From the NCBI GenBank assembly GCA_036346355.1, contig CM070590.1, positions 42,751,749 to 42,815,748 on the forward strand: a stretch of DNA of 64,000 nt. The letters run 5' to 3'. This DNA is from Rhipidocladum racemiflorum. Taxonomy: Eukaryota; Streptophyta; Magnoliopsida; Poales; Poaceae. Every line of letters begins with the position of its first letter. Position 1 is the first letter of the stretch. Position numbers and translations under genes: made by a program. Positions 45,934 to 58,871 of this stretch are shown piece by piece. The notes beneath the pieces are model-generated. The model made no database searches and was not told where the DNA came from. It saw only the letters and a program-made list of their open reading frames with translations.

Positions 45934-46726
45934 TGTCATGGCCCCGAATTCAAATTCGAATCATGTGGCGAACCTTAACCCTAACCGGTCTGTAGCCGCA
46001 TTCGAGATCGATTAGTAACTTCAGAGAGTATCCTGAACCGTCCCATAGTAGTGTTCAAAGCTCAACCGTAAGTTCGGAGCTTGAACACTCCATTCCGCAA
46101 ATGTGTTTCCATCCAAGTTTGGGGCTTTGCAACTTGAGATCCAGGATGATACAAGATGCGCATGTTGCTTGGTCGCAAACTAGGAAATTTTCTCTCTGAC
46201 GTGGTGAGGCTTGCACTGAGATCCGACATATAACCCTAGTTCAAACTTGGCGAGAGAAACCGAATCCTGTGCTGGAAATTATGGGCGATCCGGAGTATCC
46301 GGACAAAAGGTCCGGAGTGTCCGGGTTGATGTGACCGAAGGACTCAACCCGGAGTATCCGGATTGGGTCGACTGAAGGCCCTAACCCGGAGTATCCGGAG
46401 TAACGGTTTGGAGTGTCCAGACTTTGCAGGGTTTGAGTATAAAATCCCATTCCTTGGCTCCTTGGTCATTTCATTCTCCACCTCCACTTTTCCCCGTGCG
46501 TCTCCTCCACCCGAGCTCCTCTCCGGCGTCTACCCACCAGCCGGTGACCTCCCGTGGCTCCTCCCCGGTGACCTCAAGCTCCTCCCCAAGCCGGCGTCTT
46601 CCTTCTCCTACTCGGCTTCCCCTTCTTCTTCTTCAACCTCCTTGAAGGTGAGACCAATTCTTGGAGTTGATTCGTGGGTTCTTGGGTCCTAGGGCGTCCA
46701 TGGGGGTGGATTTGGGGCTTGGTATG
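45934..46726 (+). repeat. X 3' LTR, first segment
   Basis: Matches 22293-23121 of the 5' LTR, with a shorter TCCGGA cluster (one unit fewer) and TATAAAAT at 46438-46445. It ends in GTATG (46722-46726), one copy of the Y target duplication. Confidence 0.9.
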
Positions 46727-48384
46727 TGTCGGGACCCGAATATGCAAATCCGGACCCTCTGTGTATTCTGCACTACTCCAGGATCACGCTAGTGCACACA
46801 GTCTCAACATAGATGAATATCACAATCATACACAGCAGAATAGTAAAAAAATAACTCAAATATAAAATATAAACTATTGAACGACCTTAAGGTCAACTCA
46901 TACTTAAGTAAGCCTTGACGGCTTCAACTCAAATAAGCAACAGCGAACTAAGAACACGTTGAATCCCATCAATACGCCACAGGTGCAACTCCATGTGGTT
47001 CGACACCCAGATAATCGCTTCTCACTAACTACTTCTTCTTCGACGATGTAGACTTTTGCTCACTCGGTGATTGTTTGTTTGCAAGGGGTGAGTACATAAA
47101 GCACTCCAAAGTCATGCATGTAATGCAAGTCTAATAACTATATGCATGGCTTATTCCAAATGACAGTCAATGGTTATTTTGGCAGAAAGCAACAATCACA
47201 AATAAATATAATAGATTGTAAAGCAAGAAACAAGTAATAACAAAAAGAATAGATTCCATGCTTATTTCACAAGTAAACCATTCCACATCCTTAAACAGCT
47301 ATCACTTTTCCACAGCAAACCGCCATTTCCAATCCCAAGTTCAATTTTGAGAAAAGCTAACCCTTGATCGTAATCCTCGAGCATTGTCCAAGATCGCTGA
47401 CACGGCTTATTCGAATAGATTTTACACTCGGCAGAGGTTATACACTTTACCCACAAGATACAATCAACTCATCACGCTACCGTGAATCGCCATACAAGAG
47501 TATGCATTTGAGCGATCATAACAAAGTCTTTCTAAGCCTCTAACTACACAAGTGGACCTCTCTCGGTTTTTGCCCTACACCATCCTTCCCTTAGTTAAGG
47601 CTATAAGTATGGGACCGACATACCGCTGGATGGGTACTATGCCACGCCTGCACGCCTCTTCAATCTACACAAACGGTGTAGTTGACACCCCGAGGTACCA
47701 CAAGTAAGTTATTAGCAACTTAATCAACTAGGTCCGTCCCCATTCCGACATGTGGTTGTATGATTGACTCCGGGCTCAAAGGCTTGCAAGGTTAAGTCTC
47801 AGAGTGACCAGGGTAAGACTTACATCAATACTCTCAAAGAAATCCATCTCACCATCACTCATACATATATCATGTTTCAAACAATCCTAACCGCCAAACT
47901 GCCCACCATAAATCTTGCCACTTGCCCTAGTCTAAATCATTTTATCACCCCAGCTTGATTATTGCAACACAATGCCAACAACTCAACATCCTTTGAAGAA
48001 GTACTAATACCTCCACATATCAACTTCATCGTTTCGGCAACATGTCACACCGCTCCAAAATACATTGCATATTCCATTAGTCAATATTGAGCTTTTTGTA
48101 TTTCCAAAACGATGTCAAAGGTTCGTTGTAAGACTAAGCAAATGCATCGACTTCCGCCTAGCTAACTCCATGTCGCCAAGTATTTAAAGCCAACTATTAA
48201 TCAAGAACCCTAGGGTGACAAATGAATCATGGCGTACAACTATTATAGACAAGGTGGCAATAACAAGTAGGTTAAATATCTAATCCCAAATTAATTGAAA
48301 TCAGTTTATATCCAACTAGCATGCAATAATTTGAAACAACATAATTTTTGAAAAGGGGATCAACATGGTCAAAGCACAACTTGC

Positions 48385-48499
48385 CTGGCCCTTGCAAACT
48401 TTACTGTCCTTTACTCTTTATCCTTGATCCTTGATCCTCGAGCTTCAACTTCCTCTTTCTCGATCCTCAGCTCATTCGAACGACTTCCGGACGACACGT
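48385..48499 (-). other. Exon-like cassette in the Y 3' LTR (115 nt, with 7-nt duplication)
   Basis: Same borders as the 5' LTR copy, but a 7-base direct duplication (CTTGATC on the plus strand near 48430) breaks the multiple-of-three length. Confidence 0.3.
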
Positions 48500-49204
48500 C
48501 TAACGATAAAGAAACACAAATACAACAAAACTCAAAAGACAATTCAAATAAACCCCAAATTAAGATCGAACAGCATTGGGCACAACAAGTGGGAAGGATT
48601 TAGGAACTCGAAAGGATTGGATCAAAGATTGGACAAGAGCGGAAGGGCTTTCGAAAAACACCGAAAAGGGAAAGATTAATAACTGGGAAAGAAAGAATAA
48701 TATTGCGAAGAATATTTCTTCCGAAGTTATTATCTCGATTGGACAGACATTGACATATGGGCTCTCGATCTATAGACTGGGTCCATAAAGATGTGTTAGT
48801 TCACAATGAACTAAATCGAGTAAGGCAAGGTTGACTTTTGTTGACCGAATGCATATAGTCAAACAAAAGAGAGACAGTAGATTAGATCTAGCACAAGGTT
48901 ATGGCACATGGCCAATGGTCTATCGACTCAAGTCCACTTAAGGAATTCTCGATTAATGACAGATTAGGTTTTCAGTGATAGGACAAGACAAGTGTCTTAC
49001 CACGATTGATCAAATAAATCTAAAAGATTGCAAAGATAACACGCGCTCACGATGAACTTAGTCCATCGAATCGGCCTTAGGTTAGGGTTTTGAATCGGGC
49101 TTTGAAGATGATATGACGATGAGACTAGGCTCACGCCACGATGATAGAACAGGTGAAGGCATCGCACTAGGTTTGTGCAAGAATGCACGCATGCGATGAC
49201 AACG

Positions 49205-49535
49205 GCTAAGAGAGCCAAGCGCTAACGGCATGAATCGTTAACGGCGGAACGTTAACCCGCGAAACGCTAATCTTGTGAATGTTAACGACGGAGCGCTAAC
49301 GTGAAACGTTAACGGCAACATGGTAACGGATTTAACGTTAACGATGGAGCGCACCCGCAGATCATTAACGTGAAACGCACGGCAAACGTTAACGGAGGAA
49401 CGTTATCGACGAAACGTTAACGGCGGAGCATTAACGGTGAAACGTTAACGGCAACAGGTAACGGAGGAACGTTAACGGCAGCAGGTAACGGAGGAACGTT
49501 AACGGCGGAGCGTTAACGACGGAGCGTTAACAACG
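49205..49535 (-). repeat. GTTAACG tandem array in the Y 3' LTR
   Basis: Degenerate 13-17 bp units of the type ACGTTAACGGCGGAGC and GGTAACGGAGGA, partly interrupted compared with the 5' LTR copy at 56697-57043. Confidence 0.88.
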
Positions 49536-51332
49536 GCGGTCATACAATGATAGGAGACTTCATGAAGCGAAGTAGCGATCGTTGGTGCAACGACATGATC
49601 ACGGTAGAACGCTACCAAGGATGGTTAACCGGTGCGCGAACCGGCGGCATGGGCTAGGTTGATAGATAACGATTTAAGGCCGGCACCGGGCTACTCGGCA
49701 ACCGGAGACCAAAAGAACCTTAATGATGGACCAAAACAGTACAAGATGATCCTCCGGACGCGACAACACGGCCGGAGCGAGCTAAAATAGCCAGCGTCAA
49801 AAGGTGACGCGCGGCGACGGCAAACGGTGGCCTAAATATATGAAATAAATTCCGGAGGATGGGATCGTAAAGGGAGAATGTCTACTGCGTAGAACACGGC
49901 GAGACGAATTCAACGGTATAGGCGGATTTTGCGGCGCCCTTCCGGATTAATCACAAACTGGCGATTAACGGGTTTCGGATCAAAACTTTGGACGGCCATA
50001 ACTTCTAGAATAATGATCGGAACTTAACGAAATTTGACCGAGAGCTAGATGGGGCCAAAAGGCACACTGTGATGTAGGTGGCTCGAAGAAATACCTTCTG
50101 TAACAGCGGGGAACGCGCGAGGAAGTTTGCCGCTGTCTGAAACGCAGTCTGTTCGCAGTCTGAACGGAGAAAATATTTTTCTGCACCAAATCCAGAGGTC
50201 AAAACCATGAGGCAAGATGTGCATCACGTAGAGGACATCCCCAGGAGTCGACACAAAAAATTTCACGGTCAAACTCGAAAAATTGAGGGAGTTATGGCCT
50301 CGGTAAGATTCGAGATTGAAATGGCCATAACTTTTGATCCCGTGGGCCAAATTAGCTGAATTTTTGACAGCAAGTAGATGGTACCGTGTGGCACACCACA
50401 GCAAAGACGGATCTCTAAAAGAGTCGACGAACTGCCAGGGACGCGGCTCCAAATTTCGGCCGATGTTGGGCGACATCCGGAGGACATGGGGTGGTTTTAT
50501 CGGTTTTGGTGGAGATCCTAGGGGTGGAACCTGCGTGGGAGAGGTCATGGGAGACCTACTAGGGCTGGTGTGGTGGCTAGGTCAAGAGAAATCAAGAAAA
50601 CACGAAAAACGGGTCTTGTGGGCATTTTATCGAGCACATTCCGAGCATGGAACGGATTGGGGCGGCATGGGCCAATGGGGGGCCGACATGTGGCAGCGTG
50701 GGGGGGGCGCTGGGCTGGTGGCCTGGCTCGGGCGCGCGCTGGCGTGGGGGTGCTGGGCCGGCCCATGGCGCGCGAGAGAGAGAGGGGGCGAGGCGGGCCG
50801 GTGCGGGCGTGGAGGTGGGGCCCGGTTGGCGGGGGTGGCCTGCGGGGAGGAGAGAGAGAAGGGAATGAGGCCCAAGCAATTTTCGGAATTTTCCAGCATT
50901 TTCCCAATAAAACAATTCCAATAAATTAAAATAAATCAATATAGGCAATAAAAATACCAGAAAAATTCTAGAAAATATTTTGAGATATTTTGAACTCAAA
51001 TAAAATATTTGCAACAAAACTTTATATAAACTTTTCCAAATAATTAATTAATTTCAATAAAAGGGCTTAATACAAATCGCTTCCGAATAAATCCAATAAA
51101 TAGCAAACAAGCTCCGAAAAAATCTCAAAAATTACAGGAAAATTTCTTGAAGCACAAGGAATCCAAATAAAATTAAATTTATTTTTTTTGAGGTTTAGAA
51201 TAATCAAATTAAATTGTTTTAGCTTTTAGAAAATTCAAACCAAGCTTTATAAACGCGAGAAAATCGACGAAAATTTTTGGGAAGCTAAACTAAACCAAAT
51301 TTTTTTTGAAACCCACATTTTGGGATGTTACA

Positions 51333-51347
51333 AATCTCCCCCCCTAA
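51333..51347 (-). other. Polypurine tract of Y
   Basis: Minus-strand TAGGGGGGGAGATTT lies directly before TGTAACATCCC. The preceding 60 bases (AATCTCGGGGACGAGATTCT) match the end of Z pol and its tract. Confidence 0.85.
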
Positions 51348-51859
51348 CAGAATCTCGTCCCCGAGATTCAAGGCTGACTATAGAATTAGGTTCAAGGGGA
51401 CTCAACTCTTGAGCTTCTTCGAACTTCCAAGCAACTGCACACTGGACAGGGTCACTTCTGAACAAGCGCTTGATAACATCCAAAATTTTGTAGGCTACTC
51501 CTTGCGGATGAGATTCTCTTGCAACTCCATTGACTTTATCTGTGTCTGCTTTTCTGGCACAAGAAGGCACTTCTTCTTCGGAAAATCTTGATACTACTTT
51601 TGTCGGGAAATCTTGAACATCTCATGCACTCATGCTGACGCTTCTGGCAACTCCGTTGACAGGCATCCTTGCTTCTATTCCTGAGCACTTGATTCTCTGC
51701 TTCTTTTGGAATTTGGACAAACTGTATCTAACAACAAAGCTTACTTGCAATTATGCGGTCTTCATCAAGACTTGAACGGCATTCCTGTTGGTCTGGCACT
51801 ATCCTTGTCAGCTTGATTCTTCAGCATTGACTGAAACTCTGTATCAACTGAATACTCCT

Positions 51860-54035
51860 TCATAATTCACTTTCTGACGCAAGTGTCTCGGTAGGTGGGG
51901 GATTAGGATTGAAGCAGACAGGTATAACACCTTTTCTCCTAGGACAACTATTAGCAAAGTATCCTAGCTCATTGCATCTGAAGCAACACTTGACTGACAT
52001 CTGTTGGTATCCTCCTGATGTAGCACTGGTATTGGTAAGGGTAGAGCTGAGATCGATGTGATCCGCAGTGATCACTTTCTTCTAAGGGCAGCGGTTAGCA
52101 AAATGTTCTGGTTGACGACAGGCACAACAATTTCTAAACAGCAAGCTTCTTCCTTGAGAACGTTTCACTAGGTTGATGTTATGGAAATTCTGACCATCGG
52201 GGCGAAGCATAGGTGAAAGTGCCTTGAACAAAATCTGAGCAGTATGGCAACTGAGTTGTTGAGGGCACTCCTCATTCGCTGTTGCGGTGGTCCTTCTTGA
52301 CAAACTTTCTAATGCTTGCGGTGGTCTTCCAATTCCTTGCACTCATCTTTTAGGTTAAGGCCTTTGTTAACCAACTCCTCTTGCTTCAATTGACTCCTTA
52401 AGCGAATTACTCTCGTAGTCTTACCACTCACTTTTGGTGTTACAAACTTTACTGCAGTAATTTCTGGAATGATCATGTCTTCAGAAATTGCTTGATCTTT
52501 CTGTGGGCATTCCTTAACACAATGACCTAACTCACCACAGTTGTATCATGAATGTTTGGGTCATCGTGCCAGGTTGATGGGGCATTCTCTAGGCCAATGA
52601 CCTCATTTATCACACAAGAAACAATTCCATGGTAACCAAGTACTACTGATTTCCTGAGGTAGATGGATAGGGTTGACATGTTTCTTCTTTATTTCTTCAC
52701 ATGGCACCGCTAGTGCAGATGACAATCCTTCTCTTCTTGCTAACTCTTGAGCAATAACAGCTCGAAAATTCTCTCGCTGATGCCGAGTCACAGCGGTCAC
52801 TACAGAATCCAGGGAACATTGAGACGGTAGTGATCACGGCCTTCGCAAAGATAGCATGTGATGTTGCACATAGGACATTCTCCGGGTAAATGGCTTCCTT
52901 CACAGCTGGAACATTTGATTACCTGTTCATCAGCAGTGTGTCCTATTTCTCCACATCGGATGCATGCACGGTCTTCTGATTTGTTTGGTTGACAACACTT
53001 CAAAGAACAACATCTCGGTATGGTATTAGGTGCAGGGGTTGTACTCTTCTCTGAACTCGTGGTAGTCACATTATCATCTGATGACGCAACAAACTAACGA
53101 AGGGCAGTGGCAAATTCCAATCAAGTGATAATCTGTCCATCTTCCGAGGTGGCGTAGAAACCTTTCCTCCAGACTAATGCATCTCCTTTTAACTGGCAAG
53201 TAGCATAGGGGACCTTCTTTTCATCTTCACATTACACCAAAGCTAGCTTCTCTTCTATGACACGAAGCCATATTTCTGCATATTTGAGAGTGGCTGACCC
53301 ATCAAACGTGGGTGGTTTGGTCTTCATGAACAAGGCAAACTTTGACTGTGAGCATGAGGTTGTGTCTTCAGTGGTGAAGGGGTTGATTTTGGCACTGATA
53401 ACATTCATCTGTTGCACCACTGTCTGCATAAGCTGGGTCTGGGCGGTGAATAACTGATCCAAGTCTTGAATTGTCACGGTTGGTACAGGGGACGGCTGCT
53501 GGTCACTATCTGCTTTAACACTGACACCGGTAGCAGCAACTGTACTGACTTGAACTGCCTCGGAGTCACAGCTGCAGTTGGTTCCTTTCCATCTTTTGTC
53601 CACTCCAGGGTTTTGGGTAAGAGGGAAAAGCATAGGTGAGGTTAAAGAATCCTAGTGCAGGGGAGCAGATTTAACCCAAGAACTTATACAAACACTATTA
53701 AGAACTTGGTATGGTTGCTTATCCAAGCCTAAAAGCTATGCAACACATACTGCACACTCAACAATCAATGAAGAACCAAATTCCTAAGCACACAATAATC
53801 TAGCGTCTAAAAGGGTAACACTCCTATCTTAAGAGACGCGACTCTAACACATGAGTCTCAACTTACTACTAAGCACTGGTTCTTCAAGCTTCTGGAACAC
53901 TTCATCGATCCACTTTTCTTCGAGCTCGATGATTTCTTGCCTCACGATCTTCAGGGTTGACGGCGACATCCAGTACTTTCTCCTTAAGTGTGAAACATCG
54001 TTAACTATTCGGAACAACTCAGGTAAGATTTCCAT
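51860..54035 (-). pseudogene. Gag-like protein of Y with seven zinc-knuckle remnants
   Basis: A 63-codon frame (54035-53844) starts the region. The gag core is at 53633-53100 in one frame with two in-frame stops (KYAEIWLRVIEEKLALV, stop, CEDEKKVPYATCQLKGDALV). CCHC knuckles follow at about 52964-52925 (CIRCGEIGH), 52913-52875 (CSSCEGSHLPGEC), 52856-52815 (CYLCEGRDH, frame broken), 52623-52582 (CFLCDK, stop, GHWPREC), 52548-52507 (first Cys now a stop, YNCGELGHCVKEC), 52129-52088 (CCACRQPEHFANRC) and 51985-51944 (CFRCNELGYFANSC, His to Tyr). Typical Ty3 gag has one or two. Nothing pol-like follows. Confidence 0.75.
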
Positions 54036-54201
54036 TTAAATCGAAGGGAAGGATAGAACTTTCAGCAAAGAGGAAAGAATGGAAGAATAAGATAAGTCAA
54101 GAATGTATTATTCTTTTAAGTTAAATTTTCTCTTTAGAAAATAATTTTGAAGCTCCTAAGGACGGCCAATCTATCTAGGGTCAAGACCTACAGTCAGTAT
54201 G

Positions 54202-54213
54202 GCTCTGATACCA
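54202..54213 (-). other. Primer binding site of Y
   Basis: Minus-strand TGGTATCAGAGC, four bases after the 5' LTR. It is identical to that of Z. Confidence 0.93.
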
Positions 54214-55873
54214 CCTCTGTCGGGACCCGAATATGCAAATCTGGACCGTCTGTGTATTCTGCACTACTCCAGGATCACGCTAGTGCACACAGTCTCAACA
54301 TAGATGAATATCACAATCATACACAGCGGAATAGTAAAAAAATAACTCAAATATAAAATATAAACTATTGAACGACCTTAAGGTCAACCTTACACTTGCG
54401 AAGCCTTGACGGCTTCAACTCCAAATAAGCAGCAGCAGAACGAAGAACATCAGTGAATCCCATCAATACGCCATAGGCAACTGACAGGGTTCGACTCCTA
54501 GATAATCGCCTTCTCACGGAACTACTTCTTCTTCGACGATGTAGACTTTTGCTCACTGGTGATTGTTTGTTTGCAAGGGGTGAGTACATAAAGCACTCAT
54601 CAAGTCTTGCACAGAATGCAAGTCTAATAACTATATGCATGGCTTATTCCAAATGACAAGCTGAATGGTTATTTTGCAGGAAAGCAACAATCACAAATAA
54701 ATATAATAGATTGTAAGCAGTAAAACAAGTAATAACAGTAATAGATTCCACAGTTATTTCACAAGTAAACCATTCCACATCCTTAAACAGTTATCACTTT
54801 TCCACAGGCAAACTGCCTCCAATCCCAAGTTCAATTTTGAGAAAAGCTAACCCTTGACTGTAATCCCCGAGCATTGTCCAGTACCGCGGACACGGCTATT
54901 CGAATAGATTTTACACTCTGCAGAGGTTATACACTTTACCCACAAGATACAATCAACTCATCACGTCAGCCGTGAATCGCCATACAAGAGTATGCGATTG
55001 AGCGATCATAACAAAGTCTTTCGGAAGCCTCTAACTACACGAGTGGACCTCTCTGGTTTTTGCCCTACACCATCCCTTCCCTTAGCTAAGGCGAAGTATG
55101 GGATCGACATACCGTTGGATGGGTACCATGCCACAGCCCTGGTACGCTCCCCCTTCAATCTACACAAACGGTGTAGTTGACACCCCGAGGTACCACAAGT
55201 AAGTTATTAGCAACTTAATCAACTAGGTCCGTCCCATTCCGGACATGTGGTTGTATGGTTGACTCAGTTCAAAGGCTTGCAAGGTTAAGTCCTTAGAGTG
55301 ACCAGGGCAAGACTTACATCAATACTCTCAAAGAAATCCATCTCACCATCACTCATACATATATCATGTTTCAAACAATCCCAACTGCCAAACTGGCCCA
55401 CCATAAATCTTGCCACTTGCCCCAGTCTAAATCATTTTATCACCCCAGTTGATTATTGCGCAACACAATCCCAACAACTCAACATCCTTGAAGAAGTACG
55501 AATACCTCCACATATCAACTTCATCGTGTCGGCAACACGTCACACCGTTCCAAAATACATTGCATATTCCATTAGTCAATATTGAGCTTTTGTATTTCCA
55601 AAACGATGTCAAAGGTTCGTTGCAAGACTAAGCAGCTACTGACGGTCTAGCTAACCCATGTCGGCCAAGTATTTAAAGCCAACTATTAATCAAGAACCCT
55701 AGGGTGACAAATGAATCATGGCGTACAACTATTATAGACAAGGTGGCAATAACAAGTAGGTTAAATATCTAATCCCAAATTAATTGAAATCAGTTTATAT
55801 CCAACTAGCATGCAATAATTTGAAACAACATAATTTTCGAAAAGGGGATCAACATGGTCAAAGCACAACTTGC

Positions 55874-55981
55874 CTGGCCCTTGCAAACTTTACTGTCCTT
55901 TACTCTTTATCCTTGATCCTCGAGCTTCAACTTCCGCTTTCTCGATCCTCAGCTCGTTCGAACGACTTCCGGACGACACGT
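55874..55981 (-). other. Exon-like cassette in the Y 5' LTR (108 nt)
   Basis: Between TTAG| and CCAG|GCAAGT on the minus strand; length is a multiple of three. In phase 1 it reads VSSGSRSNELRIEKAEVEA and meets a stop near its end, so it is less open than the Z or X copies. Confidence 0.35.
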
Positions 55982-56696
55982 CTAAGATAAAGAAACACAA
56001 ATACAACAAAACTCAAAAGACAATTCAAATAAACCCTAAATTAAGATCGAACAGCATTGGGCACAACAGCTGGGAAGGATTTAGGAACTCGAAAGGATTG
56101 GATCGAAGATTGGACAAGAGAGGAAGGGCTTTCGGAAAAACACCGAAAAGGGAAAGATTAATAACTTGGAAAGAAAGAATAATATTCCGAAGAATATTTC
56201 TTCCGAAGTTATTATCTCGATTGGACAGACATTGACATATGGGCTCTCGATCTATAGACCGGGTCCATAAAGATGTGTTAGTTCACAATGAACTAAACTG
56301 AGGCGCAAGGTTGACTTTTGTTGACCGAACAGACATAGTCAAACAAAAGAGAGACGGGTAGATTAGATCGGGCACAAGGTTATGGCACATGGCCAATGGT
56401 CTATCGACCAAGTCCACGAAGGAATTCTCGATTAATGGCAGATTAGGTTTTCAGGGATAGGACAAGACAAGTGTCTTACCACGATTGAAACAACGGAAAA
56501 GATTGCAAAGATAACACGCGGCTCACGATGAACTTAGTCCATCGAACCGGCCTTAGGTTAGGGTTTTGAATCGGCTTTGAAGATGATATGACGATGAGAC
56601 TAGGCTCACGTCACGATGATAGAACAGGTGAAGGCATCGCACTAGGGTTTGTGCAAGAATGCACGCATGCGATGACAATGAAGCGAAGAGAGCCAA

Positions 56697-57043
56697 GCGT
56701 TAACGATGAATCATTAACGATGCAACGTTAACGGTGGAATATTAACGACGGAGTGTTAACCACAGAGTGTTAACGGTGAAACGTTAACGGCAACAGGTAA
56801 CGGAGGAATGTTAACGGCGGAGAGTTAACGACGGAGCGTTAACGGCAGATCGTTAACGATGAAACGTTAACGACAAAACGTTAACGGAGGAACGTTATCG
56901 ACGAAACGTTAACGGTGGAGCGTTAACGGTGAAACGTTAACGGCAACAGGTAACGGAGGAACGTTAACGGCGGAGCGTTAACGACAGCAGGTAACGGAGG
57001 AACGTTAACGGCGGAGCGTTACCGACGGAGCGTTAACAACGGC
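56697..57043 (-). repeat. GTTAACG tandem array in the Y 5' LTR
   Basis: About twenty TTAAC words in 350 bp, mostly as CGTTAACGG at 13-17 bp spacing, with GGTAACGGAGGA variants. The word GTTAAC is itself palindromic and TAACGG contains the MYB-type core CNGTTR on the other strand. Confidence 0.92.
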
Positions 57044-58871
57044 GGTCAAACAATGATAGGAGACTTCATGAAGCGAAGTAGCGATCGTCGGTGCAATGAC
57101 ATGACCGCAGTAGAACGCTACCAAGGATGGTTAACCGGTGCGCGAACCGGCGGCACGGGCTAGGTTGATAGATAACGATTTCAGGCCGGCACCTGGCTAC
57201 TCGGCAACCGGAGACCAAAAGAACCTTAATGATGGACCAAAACAGTACAAGATGATCCTCTGGACGTGACAACTCGGCCGGAGCGAGCTAAAATAGCCGG
57301 TGTCAAAAGGCGACGCGCGGCGACAGCAAACGGTGGCCTAAATATATGAAAAAAATTCCGGAGGATGGGATGGTAAAGGGAGAATGTCTACTGCGTAGAA
57401 CGCGGTGAGACGAATTCAACGGTATAGGAGGATTTTGCGGCGCCCTTCCGGATTAATCACAAACTGGCGATTAACGGGTTTCGGATCAAAACTTTGGACG
57501 GCCATAACTTCTAGAATAATGATCGGAACTTAAGGAAATTTGACCGAGAGCTAGATCAGACCAAAAGGCACACCGTGACGTAGGTGGCTCGAAGAAATAC
57601 CTTCTGGAACAGCGGGGAACACGCGAGGAAGTTTGGCGCTGTCTGAAACGCAGTCTATTCGTAGTCTGAACGGAGAAAACATTTTTCTGCACTAAATCCA
57701 GAGGTCAAAACCATGAGGCAAGATGTGCATCACGTAGAGGACATCCCCAGGAGTCTACACAAAAAATATCACGGTCAAACTCGAAAAATTGAGGGAGTTA
57801 TGGCCTCGGCAAGATTTGAGATTGAAACGGCCATAACTTTTTATCCCTTGGGCCAAATTAGCTGAATTTTGTACAGAAAGCAGATGGTACGTTGTGTCAC
57901 ACTACGGCGAAGACGGATCTCGAAAAGAGTCGACGAGCTGCCCGGGACGCGGCTCCAAAGTTCGGCCGATGTTGGGCGACATCCGGAGGACATGGGGTGG
58001 TTTTCTCAGTTTTGGGGGAGATCCAAGGGGTGGAACCTGCATGGTAGAGGTCATGGGAGACCTACTAGGGCTGGTGTGGCGGCTAGGTCAGGAGAAATCA
58101 AGAAAACACGAAAAACGGGTCTTGTGGAAATTTTATTGAGCACATTCCGAGCATGGAACGGATTGGGGCGGCGTGGGCCAATGGGGGGCGACATGTGGCA
58201 GCGTGGGGGGGGCGCTGGGCTGGTGGCCTGGCTCGGGCGCGCGCTGGCGTGGGGGTGCTGGGCCGGACCATGGCGCGCGGGAGAGAGGGGGGGCGAGGTG
58301 GGCCGTGTGGGCGAGGCGGGCCGGTGCGGGCGTGGAGGTGGGGGCCGGTTGGCGGGGGTGGGCTGCGGGGAGGAGAGAGAGAAGGGAATGAGGCCCAAGC
58401 AATTTTCGGAATTTTCCAGCATTTTTCCAATAAAACAATTCCAATAAATTAAAATAAATCAATAGAGGCAATAAAAATACCAGAAAAATTCTAGAAAAAT
58501 TCTAGAAAATATTTTGAGATATTTTGAACTCAAATAAAATTTTTGCAACAAAACTTTATATAAACTTTTCCAAATAATTAATTAATTTCAATAAAAGGGC
58601 TTAATACAAATCGATTCCGAATAAATCCAATAAATAGCAAACGAGCTCCGAAAAAATCTCAAAAATTATAGGAAAATTTCTTGAAGCACATGGAATCCAA
58701 ATAAAATTAAATTTATTTTATTTGAGGTTTAGAATAATCAAATTAAATTGTTTTAGCTTTAAAAAAATTCAAACCAAGCTTTATAAACGCGAGAAAATCG
58801 ACAGAAATTTTTGAGAAGCTAAACTAAACCAAATTTTTTTTGAAACCCACATTTTGGGATGTTACAGTATG

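Larger units (their letters stand above)
46727..51332 (-). repeat. Y 3' LTR
   Basis: Near-copy of 54218-58866. Minus-strand order: AT-rich start; GC-rich segment 50880-50640; repeated GGCCATAACTT motifs near 50325 and 50000; TATATTTA at 49840-49833; GTTAAC array 49535-49205; cassette 48499-48385; then the 3' half shared with Z and S. Confidence 0.92.
46727..58866 (-). mobile_element. Y: complete non-autonomous gag-only LTR element, TSD GTATG
   Basis: 12.1 kb, minus strand. 5' LTR 58866-54218 (4649 bp), 3' LTR 51332-46727 (4606 bp), only 2.9 kb between. GTATG at 46722-46726 and 58867-58871 flanks it exactly. Termini (TGTAACATCCC, GGGTCCCGACA), primer site and the sequence next to the polypurine tract match Z. 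There is no protease, RT or integrase; only a broken gag with repeated zinc knuckles. Presumably mobilised by Z-type enzymes. Confidence 0.93.
54218..58866 (-). repeat. Y 5' LTR
   Basis: Starts TGTAACATCCC at 58866 and ends GGGTCCCGACA at 54218. Candidate TATA TATATTTA at 57346-57339, then the GTTAAC array, then the cassette. The proline-coding antisense frames over 58051-58471 are composition effects of the GC-rich segment. Confidence 0.92.

Noticed and set aside
50545..50907. Proline/arginine-rich frames of about 120 codons, repeated at 58051-58430
   Set aside because: Present in both Y LTRs only because the LTRs are copies; the composition follows the GC-rich CT/GGGG segment and there is no domain or codon pattern.
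56697..57043. GTTAAC array as a CRISPR-like repeat
   Set aside because: Units of 13-17 bp without unique spacers, in a plant LTR; not a CRISPR structure.
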